A stretch of 42,438 bases of DNA. It comes from Proteobacteria bacterium SG_bin9. Lineage in GTDB: Bacteria; Pseudomonadota; Alphaproteobacteria; Rhizobiales; Xanthobacteraceae. The DNA lies in assembly GCA_002083525.1 (NCBI GenBank), contig LWDM01000010.1, positions 1 through 42,438 of the forward strand. Reading direction: 5' to 3'. The translations under genes and the position numbers were made by a program. The notes beneath the pieces are model-generated. The model was given only the letters and a program-made list of their open reading frames with translations. It searched no databases and was not told the origin of the DNA. Shown one piece after another: positions 16,901-25,531 of this stretch (position 1 is the first letter of the stretch; each line of letters begins with the position of its first letter).

Positions 16901-17626
16901 ATGAGCGGATTGGTGACATACGAGCGCGACGGCGAAATCAGCCGGATCACCTTCGGTGACGGCAAAGTGAATCTCATGTCGACGGCGATGCTGACGGCGA
17001 TCCACGACGCCTTCGATCAGGCCGAGCGCGACAAGACCGTCGTCATCCTGAGCGCGACCGGCAAACACTTCTCGGCCGGGTTCGACACCAAGATCATTGC
17101 CACGGGTACGCCTGAAGACCATTACAGGATGGTGCGGGCCGGAGCGGAACTGGCGCTGCGCATCCTCTCGTTCCCGATGCCTGTCGTCGCAGCCTGTCAC
17201 GGCAATGCGTTCCCGATGGGCGCGTTTCTTATTCTGGCGAGCGACTACCGGATCGCTGCCGACGGCAATTACAAGATCGGCCTGAACGAGGTCGCCATCG
17301 GCATCACGCCGCCCCGTTTTGCCGTCGAACTCGCACGGCAGCGGCTGACGCCGGCCTATCTCAACCGTACCGCCATTCTCGGCGAGATGTTCGAGCCGCA
17401 GGAAGCCTGCGCGGCCGGGTTCTTCGATCGCGTCGTCTTTGCCGCCGACCTTCAGAGCACGGCAACGCAAGCCGCGGAGGCGCTTTGTAAGATCAACTTC
17501 GCCTGCCACACGCTGGCAAAGTCGCGCACCCGCGGCGCGGCGGCCAGGCTGATCCGCCAGGTGATCGACGAGGACATCACCATGGGTAATTCGAACGCGC
17601 GGGCCGCCACACACGAACCAGCCTGA
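16901..17626 (+). CDS. Enoyl-CoA hydratase/isomerase (crotonase) family protein
   Basis: Crotonase-fold protein of 241 residues, probably acting on an acyl-CoA in the cytoplasm. ATG 16901 is preceded by GGAGAAG (16890-16896). The frame extends upstream through the operator-like palindromes to 16808, which I reject. CoA-binding and oxyanion-hole segments are visible: HFSAGFDTK (about 50-58) and GNAFPMGAFLILASDYRIAA (about 100-119). The glycine-rich GGG found in classical hydratases is replaced by PMG. A glutamate is present in LNEVAIGITPP, but the second hydratase glutamate is not obvious. It may therefore be an isomerase or thioesterase-like crotonase. It clusters with a TetR regulator and an acyl-CoA dehydrogenase, suggesting beta-oxidation of an unknown acid. 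Confidence 0.87.
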   Translation: MSGLVTYERDGEISRITFGDGKVNLMSTAMLTAIHDAFDQAERDKTVVILSATGKHFSAGFDTKIIATGTPEDHYRMVRAGAELALRILSFPMPVVAACHGNAFPMGAFLILASDYRIAADGNYKIGLNEVAIGITPPRFAVELARQRLTPAYLNRTAILGEMFEPQEACAAGFFDRVVFAADLQSTATQAAEALCKINFACHTLAKSRTRGAAARLIRQVIDEDITMGNSNARAATHEPA

Positions 17627-17639
17627 GCCCGTAGCCACG

Positions 17640-18224
17640 ATGGACGCGGGCCGCTATGAAGGCGGAATGACCGCCAAACCGGCCCGTGACACCTATCGCC
17701 ACGGCAACCTGCGCGCAGACGCGCTGAAGGTTGCCTATCGACTCGTCGCCGACGGCGGCTATGTCGCGCTCAGCCTGCGGCAGGTCGCGGACGAGGTCGG
17801 CGTCGCGCACCGCTCGCTCTACAATCACTTCAAGGATCGCGAGGCGCTGCTCGATGCGGTGGCGACCGAGGCGTATCTGAAGCTCGCCGCCATCGTCGCC
17901 AAGGCGCAGACGCCCGAGGATTACGTTGCGAAGTACATCCGCTTCGCGCTCGCCAACCGAACCCTCTACGCGCTGATCACCAGCCGCCCGCACGGCACGA
18001 TGAAATACACCCCGCCGCTGCAGGCCGCCGCGCACAAGGTCATCACCGAGGCGATGCGCATCTTTTGTGCGGACATCACATCGTCCGAAGAGCGCCGCCG
18101 CACCGTGATGAAGGTCTACATTATTCTCTACGGCGCAATATCGCTCTATACCGCCGGCATCCTCGACCAGCCGAACGAAAAGGCGCTGATCGCCGAAGTC
18201 TCGGCGATGGTCAAAAAAATCTGA
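17640..18224 (+). CDS. TetR family transcriptional regulator
   Basis: One-component regulator of 194 residues. The N-terminal helix-turn-helix covers about 27-58, with LSLRQVADEVGVAHRSLYNHF and the usual DREALLDAVA continuation. The C-terminal two thirds is a helical ligand-binding domain. It lies 13 bp after the crotonase stop, so it is probably co-transcribed and may regulate its own operon through the palindromes at 16861-16884. ATG 17640 is taken as start; ATG 17667 (ten residues after a Gly-rich stretch) is an alternative that still includes the whole DNA-binding domain. Ligand unknown; an acyl-CoA is plausible from context. Confidence 0.9.
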   Translation: MDAGRYEGGMTAKPARDTYRHGNLRADALKVAYRLVADGGYVALSLRQVADEVGVAHRSLYNHFKDREALLDAVATEAYLKLAAIVAKAQTPEDYVAKYIRFALANRTLYALITSRPHGTMKYTPPLQAAAHKVITEAMRIFCADITSSEERRRTVMKVYIILYGAISLYTAGILDQPNEKALIAEVSAMVKKI

Positions 18225-18335
18225 CGCAGCGCACTTTCCGTTTCACCTGATGAACCGCAGGCGCGGTCACGCCTGTACGTGCGCGTGCGGTTCGCGCTAT
18301 GACTGCCTCATTCAAAAAGAGAAAGAGGAAACGTC

Positions 18336-19568
18336 ATGGCGATCGATTTCGAAATTCCGCCCGAAGCCAAGGAAGTCCGCGAGCGCGTGCGCCGCTGGGT
18401 GCACGACGAGTGCATTCCCGCCGAGAAGGAACTGGACTCCAAGCCGCTTGCCGAGGTGCTCGGCCCGCTGCGCAAGAAGGCGCGCGCGCAGGGCCTGTGG
18501 TGCCCGTTCGTGCCGGAAGCCTACGGCGGTATGGGCCTCGGCCCGCTGGCGAATGCGCTGGTGCAGATGGAGCTTGGCGAGAGCGCGCTCGGTCCGCTGT
18601 CGATGAACACGCAGGGCCCCGACGACGCGTCGATGCTGACGATCCTCACGCACGGCAATGACTTCCAGAAAGAGAAATTCCTCAAGCCGCTGCTCAATGG
18701 CGACAAGCGCATCTGCTTCTCGATGACCGAGAAGGCGGCCGGCGCAGATGCGACCGGCATGCAGACCACCGCCGTGAAGGACGGCAAGGGCAACTACGTG
18801 CTGAACGGCGAGAAGTGGTTCTCGTCATCGGCGAGCGTCGCCAACATGGCGCTGGTGATGGCCAAGACCAGCCCGGATGCGCCGCGCCACCGCCAGTTCT
18901 CGACCTTCATCGTCGAGCTGCCGAACCCCGGCTACAACATCAAGCGCAACGTCCACAACATGGCGATCGAGGGCGCGCATGACGACGTGCTCAAGGGCGG
19001 CCATTCGGAAATCGAGCTGAAGAATCTTGTCGTGCCGGAAGCCAACCTGCTCGGCGGCGAAGGCAACGGCTTCAACATGGGCCAGCATCGCCTCGCCTAC
19101 GGCCGTCTGCGTCACGGCATGCACAACGTCGCCAAGGCACAGCGCGCGCTCGATATGGCGGTCGCGCACATCACCAAGCGCTCGACCTTCGGTCAGCCGA
19201 TCGCCGACCGGCAGGCGGTGCAGTTTATGCTCGCCGAGTGCGCGACACAGCTCTACATCGGCCGCCTGATGCTGATGCATATCGCCTACAAGGCCGAGAA
19301 GGGCCTCGACATGCGTCAGGAAAACTCCATGGCGAAGGTCTATCTCGCGCACATGGTGCACCATGTGATCGACACCGCCATTCAGCTGCACGGCGCGCTC
19401 GGCTTCAGCCTCGATACGCCGCTCGCCAAGTGGTACACGCAGGTGCGCTCGCAGCGCCTCGTCGACGGTCCGGACGAAGTGCATCGCTGGAAGGTCGGCC
19501 GCAATGTGGTGAAGGCCTACAAGCAGTACGGCACCACGGCGTCGGCCGCAGGTGGCGATTTGCTTTGA
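18336..19568 (+). CDS. Acyl-CoA dehydrogenase
   Basis: FAD-dependent acyl-CoA dehydrogenase of 410 residues that introduces an alpha-beta double bond into an acyl-CoA. The start has a GAGG site 8 bases upstream. Signatures seen: PEAYGGMGLG (about 54-63), CFSMTEKAAGADATGMQTTA with the substrate-binding MTE, GEKWFSSSA, RSTFGQPIADRQAVQ, and QLHGALGFSLDTPL. The C-terminal DGPDEVHRW carries the likely catalytic glutamate, the arrangement of the ACAD10/11-like subgroup rather than of the short-chain enzymes. It follows the TetR gene by 111 bp and probably acts in the same acyl-CoA pathway as the crotonase. Confidence 0.94.
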   Translation: MAIDFEIPPEAKEVRERVRRWVHDECIPAEKELDSKPLAEVLGPLRKKARAQGLWCPFVPEAYGGMGLGPLANALVQMELGESALGPLSMNTQGPDDASMLTILTHGNDFQKEKFLKPLLNGDKRICFSMTEKAAGADATGMQTTAVKDGKGNYVLNGEKWFSSSASVANMALVMAKTSPDAPRHRQFSTFIVELPNPGYNIKRNVHNMAIEGAHDDVLKGGHSEIELKNLVVPEANLLGGEGNGFNMGQHRLAYGRLRHGMHNVAKAQRALDMAVAHITKRSTFGQPIADRQAVQFMLAECATQLYIGRLMLMHIAYKAEKGLDMRQENSMAKVYLAHMVHHVIDTAIQLHGALGFSLDTPLAKWYTQVRSQRLVDGPDEVHRWKVGRNVVKAYKQYGTTASAAGGDLL

Positions 19569-19588
19569 TTCGATTGCGATGAACGACG

Positions 19589-19612
19589 CCTCTCCCCGCT
19601 CGCGGGGGGAGG
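19589..19612. terminator. Bidirectional hairpin terminator
   Basis: A 10 bp stem (CCTCTCCCCG with CGGGGGGAGG, one G-T wobble) and a CTCG loop lie between the convergent acyl-CoA dehydrogenase and purD genes. It is followed on the plus strand by TTATTATTT. It sits immediately after the purD stop codon on the minus strand, so it could end both transcripts. Confidence 0.6.
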
Positions 19613-19615
19613 TTA

Positions 19616-20896
19616 TTATTTGCGGGCCTCGCGCTCAATCGCGCGCCAGCCGATGTCGCTGCGGTAGAAACCCTCAGGCCACTTGATCTTGCTCACCGCC
19701 TGATACGCACGGTCGCGCGCCTCGCTCACCGTCTTGCCGAGCGCGCAGACGTTCAGCACGCGCCCGCCGCTCGCGACAATCTTGCCGCCGCCGTCCTTGG
19801 TGCCCGCGTGGAAAATCTGCACGCCGTCGATCTTGGCCGCCTCATCGAGCCCTTCGATCACCGAGCCCTTGCCGTAGTCGCCCGGATAACCCTTGGTGGC
19901 CATGATGACGGTGATTGCGACATCGTCGTACCAGCGCAGCGAGAAATTCTTCAGTTGCCCGTCGGCTGCAGCGATCAACGCCGGAACGACGTCCGACATC
20001 ATTCGCAGCATCAGCACCTGGCATTCCGGATCGCCGAAGCGTGCGTTGTATTCGACGAGCTTCGGCCCGTCCTTGGTGATCATCACGCCCGCGTAGAGCA
20101 CACCCTTGTAAGGCATGCCCTTGGCCTTCATCGCGCGCAAGGTCGGGGTGATCATCTCGTCCATCACGCGCTGACACATGGCGTCCGTCATCACCGGCGC
20201 CGGCGAGTACGCACCCATGCCGCCGGTGTTCGGGCCCTTGTCGCCGTCGAACGCGCGCTTGTGATCCTGCGCGGTCGCCAGCCGCAACGCGTTGTCGCCA
20301 TCGCACAGCACGAAGAACGACGCCTCCTCGCCCTCCATGAACTCCTCGACCACAACTTCTGCGCCCGCGTCGCCGAAGCCGCCGCCGAACATCATGTCGA
20401 CGGCTGCGAGCGCTTCATCGAGCGACATCGCAACGACGACGCCCTTCCCCGCAGCGAGGCCGTCCGCCTTCACGACAATCGGCGCGCCCTGCTTCCTGAT
20501 GTACGTCTTCGCGGCCTCGGCACTCTTGAAGTGCTCGTAGGCCGCGGTCGGGATGTTGTTGTCGCGGCAGAGCGCCTTGGTGAAGTTCTTCGAGCTTTCA
20601 AGCTGGCCTGCCGCCTTGGTCGGGCCAAAGGCCTTGAAGCCCGCGGCATTGAGATCGTCGACCACGCCGGCCGCAATCGCCGCATCGGGACCGACGACGA
20701 CGAAGTCCACCTGATTGGCCTTGCAGAACGCAATCACCGCCGGGTGATCGGCGATATCCAGCGCCGCGCACTCGGCATCCTGCGCGATGCCGGCGTTCCC
20801 CGGCGCGCACCAGAGCTTGGTCACCAGCGGCGAGGCCGCGATCTTCCAGGCCAGCGCGTGCTCGCGTCCACCCGAGCCGAGAACGAGAATATTCAT
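19616..20896 (-). CDS. purD: Phosphoribosylamine-glycine ligase
   Basis: GAR synthetase, the second step of purine synthesis: phosphoribosylamine + glycine + ATP gives GAR. The 426-residue length is normal. The N-terminus MNILVLGSGGREHALAWK is the family signature. The ATP-grasp domain follows, with IVVKADGLAAGKGVVVA (about 138-154), EEFMEGEEASFFVLCDG and the GPNTGGMGAYSPAP signature (about 224-237). The metal-binding EYNARFGDPECQ is intact. It is divergent from xseA, with about 100 bp between start codons for both promoters, and is not adjacent to other pur genes, as usual in alphaproteobacteria. Confidence 0.97.
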   Translation of the reverse strand: MNILVLGSGGREHALAWKIAASPLVTKLWCAPGNAGIAQDAECAALDIADHPAVIAFCKANQVDFVVVGPDAAIAAGVVDDLNAAGFKAFGPTKAAGQLESSKNFTKALCRDNNIPTAAYEHFKSAEAAKTYIRKQGAPIVVKADGLAAGKGVVVAMSLDEALAAVDMMFGGGFGDAGAEVVVEEFMEGEEASFFVLCDGDNALRLATAQDHKRAFDGDKGPNTGGMGAYSPAPVMTDAMCQRVMDEMITPTLRAMKAKGMPYKGVLYAGVMITKDGPKLVEYNARFGDPECQVLMLRMMSDVVPALIAAADGQLKNFSLRWYDDVAITVIMATKGYPGDYGKGSVIEGLDEAAKIDGVQIFHAGTKDGGGKIVASGGRVLNVCALGKTVSEARDRAYQAVSKIKWPEGFYRSDIGWRAIEREARK

Positions 20897-20999
20897 CCGT
20901 GAAAGCCCAGGATTCCTGAAAGTACTGGAAATGCAGGTTTATAGCGGTGCTGAAACGGTTTAGCATGCGGCGCTTCCGCTGCAACAGATTCGACCCTTG

Positions 21000-22430
21000 A
21001 TGCCTCAGGCCGCCACAGAAGTCCTGTCAAACTCGCCGGAATTCACAGTCTCGGAACTGTCCAACGCGCTCAAGCGGACGGTCGAGGATACCTATGGCCA
21101 TGTGCGGGTGCGCGGCGAAATCTCCGGCTTTCGCGGGCCGCATTCGTCGGGCCACTGCTACTTCGCGCTGAAGGACGAGAACGCCAAGATCGAGGCGGTG
21201 ATCTGGAAGGGCGTGCACGGGCGCATGCGCTTCAAGCCCCAGGAAGGCCTCGAGGTCATCGCCACCGGCAAGCTCACAACCTATCCGGGTTCGTCGAAGT
21301 ACCAGATCGTTATCGAAGCGATCGAGCCCGCCGGCGTCGGCGCGCTGATGGCGCTGATGGAGGAGCGCAAGAAGAAGCTCGCTGCCGAAGGCCTGTTCGA
21401 CGAGGCGCGCAAGCAGCTTCTGCCCTGGCTGCCGGAGGTGATCGGCGTCGTCACCTCGCCGACCGGCGCTGTCATCCGCGACATCCTGCATCGGCTGGAG
21501 GATCGCTTTCCCCGCCGCGTGCTGGTGTGGCCGGTGCGCGTGCAGGGCGAAGGTTCGGCCGAGCAGATCGCGGCCGCGATCCAGGGCTTCAACGCGCTGC
21601 CCGAGGGCGGCAAGATTCCCCGCCCCGATCTCCTGATCGTCGCGCGTGGCGGCGGATCGCTGGAGGACCTGTGGTCGTTCAACGAGGAAATCGTCGTGCG
21701 CGCCGCGGCCGAGAGCATGATCCCGCTGATCTCCGCCGTCGGCCACGAGACCGACGTGACGCTGATCGACTTCGTTGCCGACAAGCGCGCGCCGACGCCG
21801 ACGGCCGCCGCCGAAATGGCCGTGCCGGTGCGCGCCGAGCTCGCGGTCGAAATATCGACCTTGGCGCGGCGGATGTTTGGCTCATGGCGGCGCAGCCACG
21901 AGCATCGCCGCAACGAATTGCGCAGCGCCGCCCGCGCGCTGCCGAGCGTGTCGGAATTGCTGGCGATCCCGCGTCAGCGCTTCGACCGCTCCGCCGAACG
22001 CCTGCCCCGCGCGCTCCGCGCCAATACGCATCAGCACGACCGCCGGCTGACGATGCTGCGCGGCCGATTCACCGTCGGCACGCTGAAGACGCGGATCGGG
22101 CAATACAGCGAGCGCGTGACGCGCCTCGGCACGCTGGCAAATCGCAATGCCAAACTTCTGATCGAAAAGCGCCGTGTCCGCCTCGAACATCTCGAGCAGC
22201 TGCTCGACGCGTTCTCCTACAAGAGCGTGCTGGATCGCGGCTTTGCGCTGGTACGCGACGACAAGGGCGCACCGCTGCACGCAGCCGCCTCGATCAAGGA
22301 TGGCGCGGCGCTGCGGATCGAGTTCGCGGACGGAACGGTGAGCGCCACCGCCGGCACCGAGCGTATCAAGGCGGCGCCGCGCCCGAAGCGCAAGCGCGCG
22401 CCGGACGATCGCCAGGGCGATCTGTTCTAG
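21000..22430 (+). CDS. xseA: Exodeoxyribonuclease VII large subunit
   Basis: Large subunit of the single-strand-specific exonuclease used in repair. The 476-residue protein has an N-terminal OB-fold (about 15-110, VRVRGEISGFRGPHSSGHCYF). The catalytic domain follows with GVVTSPTGAVIRDI, VARGGGSLEDLWSFNEE and SAVGHETDVTLIDFVADKRA, and then a long helical, Arg-rich coiled-coil region (about 280-400). The C-terminal end is basic (RPKRKRAPDD) before a DRQGDLF tail. ATG 21000 is chosen; a TTG three bases earlier is unnecessary. The small subunit xseB is not adjacent. Confidence 0.97.
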   Translation: MPQAATEVLSNSPEFTVSELSNALKRTVEDTYGHVRVRGEISGFRGPHSSGHCYFALKDENAKIEAVIWKGVHGRMRFKPQEGLEVIATGKLTTYPGSSKYQIVIEAIEPAGVGALMALMEERKKKLAAEGLFDEARKQLLPWLPEVIGVVTSPTGAVIRDILHRLEDRFPRRVLVWPVRVQGEGSAEQIAAAIQGFNALPEGGKIPRPDLLIVARGGGSLEDLWSFNEEIVVRAAAESMIPLISAVGHETDVTLIDFVADKRAPTPTAAAEMAVPVRAELAVEISTLARRMFGSWRRSHEHRRNELRSAARALPSVSELLAIPRQRFDRSAERLPRALRANTHQHDRRLTMLRGRFTVGTLKTRIGQYSERVTRLGTLANRNAKLLIEKRRVRLEHLEQLLDAFSYKSVLDRGFALVRDDKGAPLHAAASIKDGAALRIEFADGTVSATAGTERIKAAPRPKRKRAPDDRQGDLF

Positions 22431-22441
22431 GCTGATCCGTT

Positions 22442-23116
22442 CTAAGCCTTTTCCAGAAGCACGATCATCTTCTCGGCCACGCCTTTCGCCGAGGCCGGGT
22501 TCTGGCCGGTGACGAGGAGTCCGTCTGCAATGCTGAAGGCCTGCCACGGCCCGGTCTTGTGGAAGATCGCGCCCTGCCCGGTCAGCGCCGTTTCCAGTTC
22601 AAACGGGACGTCGACCTTGGCGTAGTTGTCTTCCTCTTCGTTCGTGAACGAGCTGACGTTCTTTCCGGCAAGCAGATAGCTGCCGTTGCTCAGCTTGACG
22701 TTCAGCAGCGACACCGGACCATGACAAACGGCGCCGACGACTGCCTTTCGCTCGTACGTTTCCTTGATCACTTGCTTGAGCAACGGATGCTCGGGCATGT
22801 CGACCATCGGCGCCAGACCGCCCGGCATGAAGATGGCGTCATACGGACTGACGTTCACATCCGACAGCTTTTTGGCCTTCTGCATCGACGCCCATCCCTT
22901 TCCCACCAGGAAGGCGAGATTGTCGGGATCATCGGCCAGATTGAGCGCGTCGAGGAACGGCGTATCTCCGGACAGGCTCGCAAAATCGATCTCGTATTTT
23001 GCTCTGGTGAATTCCGCATAAGGATGCGCGACCTCCGGCAGGAAGTTGCCGGTTCGCCTCTTGTAGGGACCGATGGAGTAAGCGTTCGATACAATGAAAA
23101 GAATCTTCTTGGTCAT
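22442..23116 (-). CDS. DJ-1/PfpI family protein, Hsp31/glyoxalase III-like
   Basis: Class I glutamine-amidotransferase-fold protein of 224 residues. ATG 23116 is preceded by an AGGAGT site (minus strand, about 23126-23131); an upstream ATG at 23155 is less likely. The nucleophile elbow is VGAVCHGP with the conserved Cys-His. FMPGGLAPMVDMPEHPLL is the oxyanion and acidic-residue region, and the C-terminal TGQNPASAKGVAEK is typical of this subgroup. Members act as methylglyoxal-detoxifying glyoxalases, chaperones or deglycases; which applies cannot be told here. Upstream (23117-23283) is an AT-richer region that probably carries its promoter. It converges on xseA with 11 bp between the stops. 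Confidence 0.9.
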   Translation of the reverse strand: MTKKILFIVSNAYSIGPYKRRTGNFLPEVAHPYAEFTRAKYEIDFASLSGDTPFLDALNLADDPDNLAFLVGKGWASMQKAKKLSDVNVSPYDAIFMPGGLAPMVDMPEHPLLKQVIKETYERKAVVGAVCHGPVSLLNVKLSNGSYLLAGKNVSSFTNEEEDNYAKVDVPFELETALTGQGAIFHKTGPWQAFSIADGLLVTGQNPASAKGVAEKMIVLLEKA

Positions 23117-23283
23117 CCGTGAAAACTCCTGCCGCAATCCAATGTCTAGATCCAATAGTCGGTCGAGATATCAGAATTATAAACGTGGCGACGGCCACAC
23201 GTCGCGCTCATTAAAAATGCAGGTTATGGATTTCCGGGTGAAGCAAGTCGCGCTGATTGTCGCAGACGAGGCTTGTATGACGA

Positions 23284-24138
23284 TCAGCGCGCCAGCCACT
23301 TGACGACGCGCTTCAACGCATCGCTGCGCGCCTTGACGTTGGTGCCGATATGGCCGCGCTCCGGCAGGTCCGCATCGCTGCGGCCATCGACCGACTGCAC
23401 CGCGATATTCGCCTGATCGAAGGCATGCATCGCGCGCGGATACGCAACGAAGCGCGCGAAGGCGCTGCGGCCCTTGGCGTCATCGACCATCTGGCGGCAG
23501 GCGGACGGCGAATTCACATCGTCATCGGCGCCCATCAGCACCAAGGTCGGCACCCGCGCGCTCCACGCCAGCGCCGACGATGGCTTACAATCCGGATAGA
23601 ACGCGATGGCGGACCGCAGATCGTTGCCGCGCTCGCCGCGATGCTGCCGCACAGCCCATAGCAAGGCTTCCGCGCCCTCACCCCAGCCGATCAGGCTGAT
23701 ACGGCTTGCCTGCACCCATGGCTGTTCGGCAGCCCATTGCCGCGATGCCTGAAGGTCGGCGACGCGCTCGTGCGATGCGCGCACCGGCGATGCTTTCATC
23801 CGGCACTGCGGACCGAGATCGCGCGAGCCGTAGCTGTCCGACAGAACCACTGCATAACCCGCCTTGACCAGATAGTCGGTCCAGTCGCGATAGCGCGAAC
23901 GAACCTGCGCCGCGCGGCCCTGCAGCCCGCCACAATCATGCGCGGCGATCACAACCGGAAACGGACCCGCGCCGTCCGGCTTGGCGACGACGGCATGCAG
24001 CAACCCGCCCTGATGGCGGATATCGACCTGTTGTTCCGAAGGCGCAGCCGGAGCAGGAGACATCGCCAATGCCAACGACGCGGCCGCAAACGACGCAGCC
24101 AGCGCAAAGGAACGCGCTCTCATGAGACGAAAAAGCAT
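23284..24138 (-). CDS. Dienelactone hydrolase-fold secreted protein, nucleophile replaced
   Basis: A 284-residue protein with a signal peptide (hydrophobic 10-31, PAPAA) and a dienelactone-hydrolase-type alpha/beta fold. PVVIAAHDCGGLQ (about 61-73) is the oxyanion region. The acid is in LMGADDDVNSP and the histidine in RAMHAF. The nucleophile elbow expected as G-x-S/C-x-G reads GWGEG (151-155), so position 153 is Gly (codon at 23680-23682). A one-base change from a serine codon AGT would give this GGT. Either the catalytic nucleophile is lost or another residue serves. It probably acts in the periplasm. ATG 24123 is an alternative start. Confidence 0.82.
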   Translation of the reverse strand: MLFRLMRARSFALAASFAAASLALAMSPAPAAPSEQQVDIRHQGGLLHAVVAKPDGAGPFPVVIAAHDCGGLQGRAAQVRSRYRDWTDYLVKAGYAVVLSDSYGSRDLGPQCRMKASPVRASHERVADLQASRQWAAEQPWVQASRISLIGWGEGAEALLWAVRQHRGERGNDLRSAIAFYPDCKPSSALAWSARVPTLVLMGADDDVNSPSACRQMVDDAKGRSAFARFVAYPRAMHAFDQANIAVQSVDGRSDADLPERGHIGTNVKARSDALKRVVKWLAR

Positions 24139-24231
24139 GGGTCTTGTCCGGTTAGCCGATCTGCCGGGAGACTCTCATTGACAATAAAGTATCACGGCCC
24201 GATTCGCATAAAACATCACGAATGTGTGGGC

Positions 24232-24265
24232 TTGACAGGGGACCGCGCACACCGATTTGTGGTAG
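24232..24265 (+). promoter_or_regulatory. Candidate sigma-70 promoter of the DUF2093 gene
   Basis: A perfect -35 hexamer TTGACA is at 24232-24237. The best -10 is weak (ATTTGT at 24255-24260, 17-base spacing, or GGTAGT a few bases later). It lies about 35-65 bases before the gene start at 24299, in an AT-richer intergenic stretch. The -35 is convincing; the -10 is not. Confidence 0.45.
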
Positions 24266-24298
24266 TCAGGTCTGCGGGATGCACGCAAGGAGACTAGG

Positions 24299-24532
24299 TT
24301 GCTCAACAAGTTCGGCTCATCGGGCCACGGCGAAGCGCAGGTGCAATATCTCGACGGCGATTTCCGGGTGACGTCGCCGGGATCGTACGTGCATTGCGCC
24401 ATCACGGGCGCACGCATTCCGCTGGAAGAGCTGAAGTACTGGAGCGTCGATCGTCAGGAAGCGTACGCGACGCCGCAGGCCGTGCTTCAGCGCCACTATC
24501 CGGACGTGATGAAGTCCGACGAGGTGAAGTAG
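24299..24532 (+). CDS. DUF2093 family protein (TTG start)
   Basis: Small soluble protein of 77 residues matching the alphaproteobacterial DUF2093 family, function unknown. The body has the conserved pattern VQYLDGDFRVTSPGSYVHC, then ITGARIPLEELKYWSV and RQEAYATP. Initiation is at TTG 24299: the only in-frame ATG is late (MKSDEVK), and an AAGGAG site at 24287-24292 is six bases before the TTG. It is placed next to lpxK, with which it converges. The link to lipid A synthesis is only positional. Confidence 0.85.
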   Translation: MLNKFGSSGHGEAQVQYLDGDFRVTSPGSYVHCAITGARIPLEELKYWSVDRQEAYATPQAVLQRHYPDVMKSDEVK

Positions 24533-24535
24533 GGA

Positions 24536-25531
24536 CTAGGTTCTGGCCTTCGCCAGCCGGCTCGCCACGAACTGCACAAGCCGCTCGCGCTGCCCGAATT
24601 CCAATCCGACCTTGAACGTTGCGAGCGGCGGCAAATGTGCCATGCCGCGCAGCCGCGTCTGATCCTTCTCCGTCGTCACCAGCAGCAGTCCCTGCGAACG
24701 CGCGCGTGCGGCGAGCCCATCGATATCACGCATGGTGAATGGATGGTGATCCGGAAATATTTCCGTCGCCGCGACATCGACACCATGGGCACGCAGCGTG
24801 CTGAAGAAACGCTCCGGATCGCCGATGCCGGCAAACGCCAGTACGCGCTGGCCATGCAATGCCACGAGTGACGCTGGCTCCGGCACTATACGCGCGCGCA
24901 CCACCAGCCCTCCCCTCGCCTCAACCTCTACCGCAATATTGTCTGCGGCCGATCCCTCACCGATCACGATCAGCGCATCGGTGCGCGCAAGCTGCAGTTC
25001 GAGCGGCGCACGCAAGGGGCCGGCGGGAAACACGCAAGCGTTGCCGAGACCGCGCACGCTATCGATAACGATGATGCTGGCATCTTTATTCAACGACGGA
25101 TTCTGAAAACCATCGTCCATGACGATGATGCTCGCACCATTCGCCTTCGCGAGTTCCGCGCCGGCCACACGATCGCGCGCCACGACGACCGGCGCGTGCG
25201 CCGCCATCATCAGCGGCTCGTCGCCGACATCACCTGCGGTGTGGCGCGCGAGATCGACCTGAACCGGGCCGGAAAGCTGCCCGCCATAGCCGCGGCTCAG
25301 CACGACCGGTATTTCGCCGGAGGCACGCAGCATGCCGAGCAGCGCCAGCACGGTCGGCGTCTTGCCGGCGCCACCGGCGTGATAGTTGCCGACGCAGATC
25401 ACGGGAATGCCGGCGGATGTCCCCGGCCGCTGCATGCGGGCGCCGCTGATGGCGCCGTAAATCGCAGCGACCGGCGCGAGCATATCTGACATCAACGCGC
25501 GGGGCCGATGCCAGAAGGCCGGCTCATGCAT
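24536..25531 (-). CDS. lpxK: Tetraacyldisaccharide 4'-kinase
   Basis: Membrane-associated kinase that phosphorylates the lipid A disaccharide at the 4' position. ATG 25531 gives 331 residues; the longer upstream frame is only the shadow of waaA. The P-loop is GNYHAGGAGKTPTV (about 50-63), followed by SRGYGG, DEPLMMAA and the DDGFQNPSL motif (Walker B-like). The start overlaps the waaA stop by eight bases, so the two are coupled. It ends a run with waaA, an acyltransferase, DUF4170 and an inositol-monophosphatase family gene. Length is normal for the family. Confidence 0.96.
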   Translation of the reverse strand: MHEPAFWHRPRALMSDMLAPVAAIYGAISGARMQRPGTSAGIPVICVGNYHAGGAGKTPTVLALLGMLRASGEIPVVLSRGYGGQLSGPVQVDLARHTAGDVGDEPLMMAAHAPVVVARDRVAGAELAKANGASIIVMDDGFQNPSLNKDASIIVIDSVRGLGNACVFPAGPLRAPLELQLARTDALIVIGEGSAADNIAVEVEARGGLVVRARIVPEPASLVALHGQRVLAFAGIGDPERFFSTLRAHGVDVAATEIFPDHHPFTMRDIDGLAARARSQGLLLVTTEKDQTRLRGMAHLPPLATFKVGLEFGQRERLVQFVASRLAKART

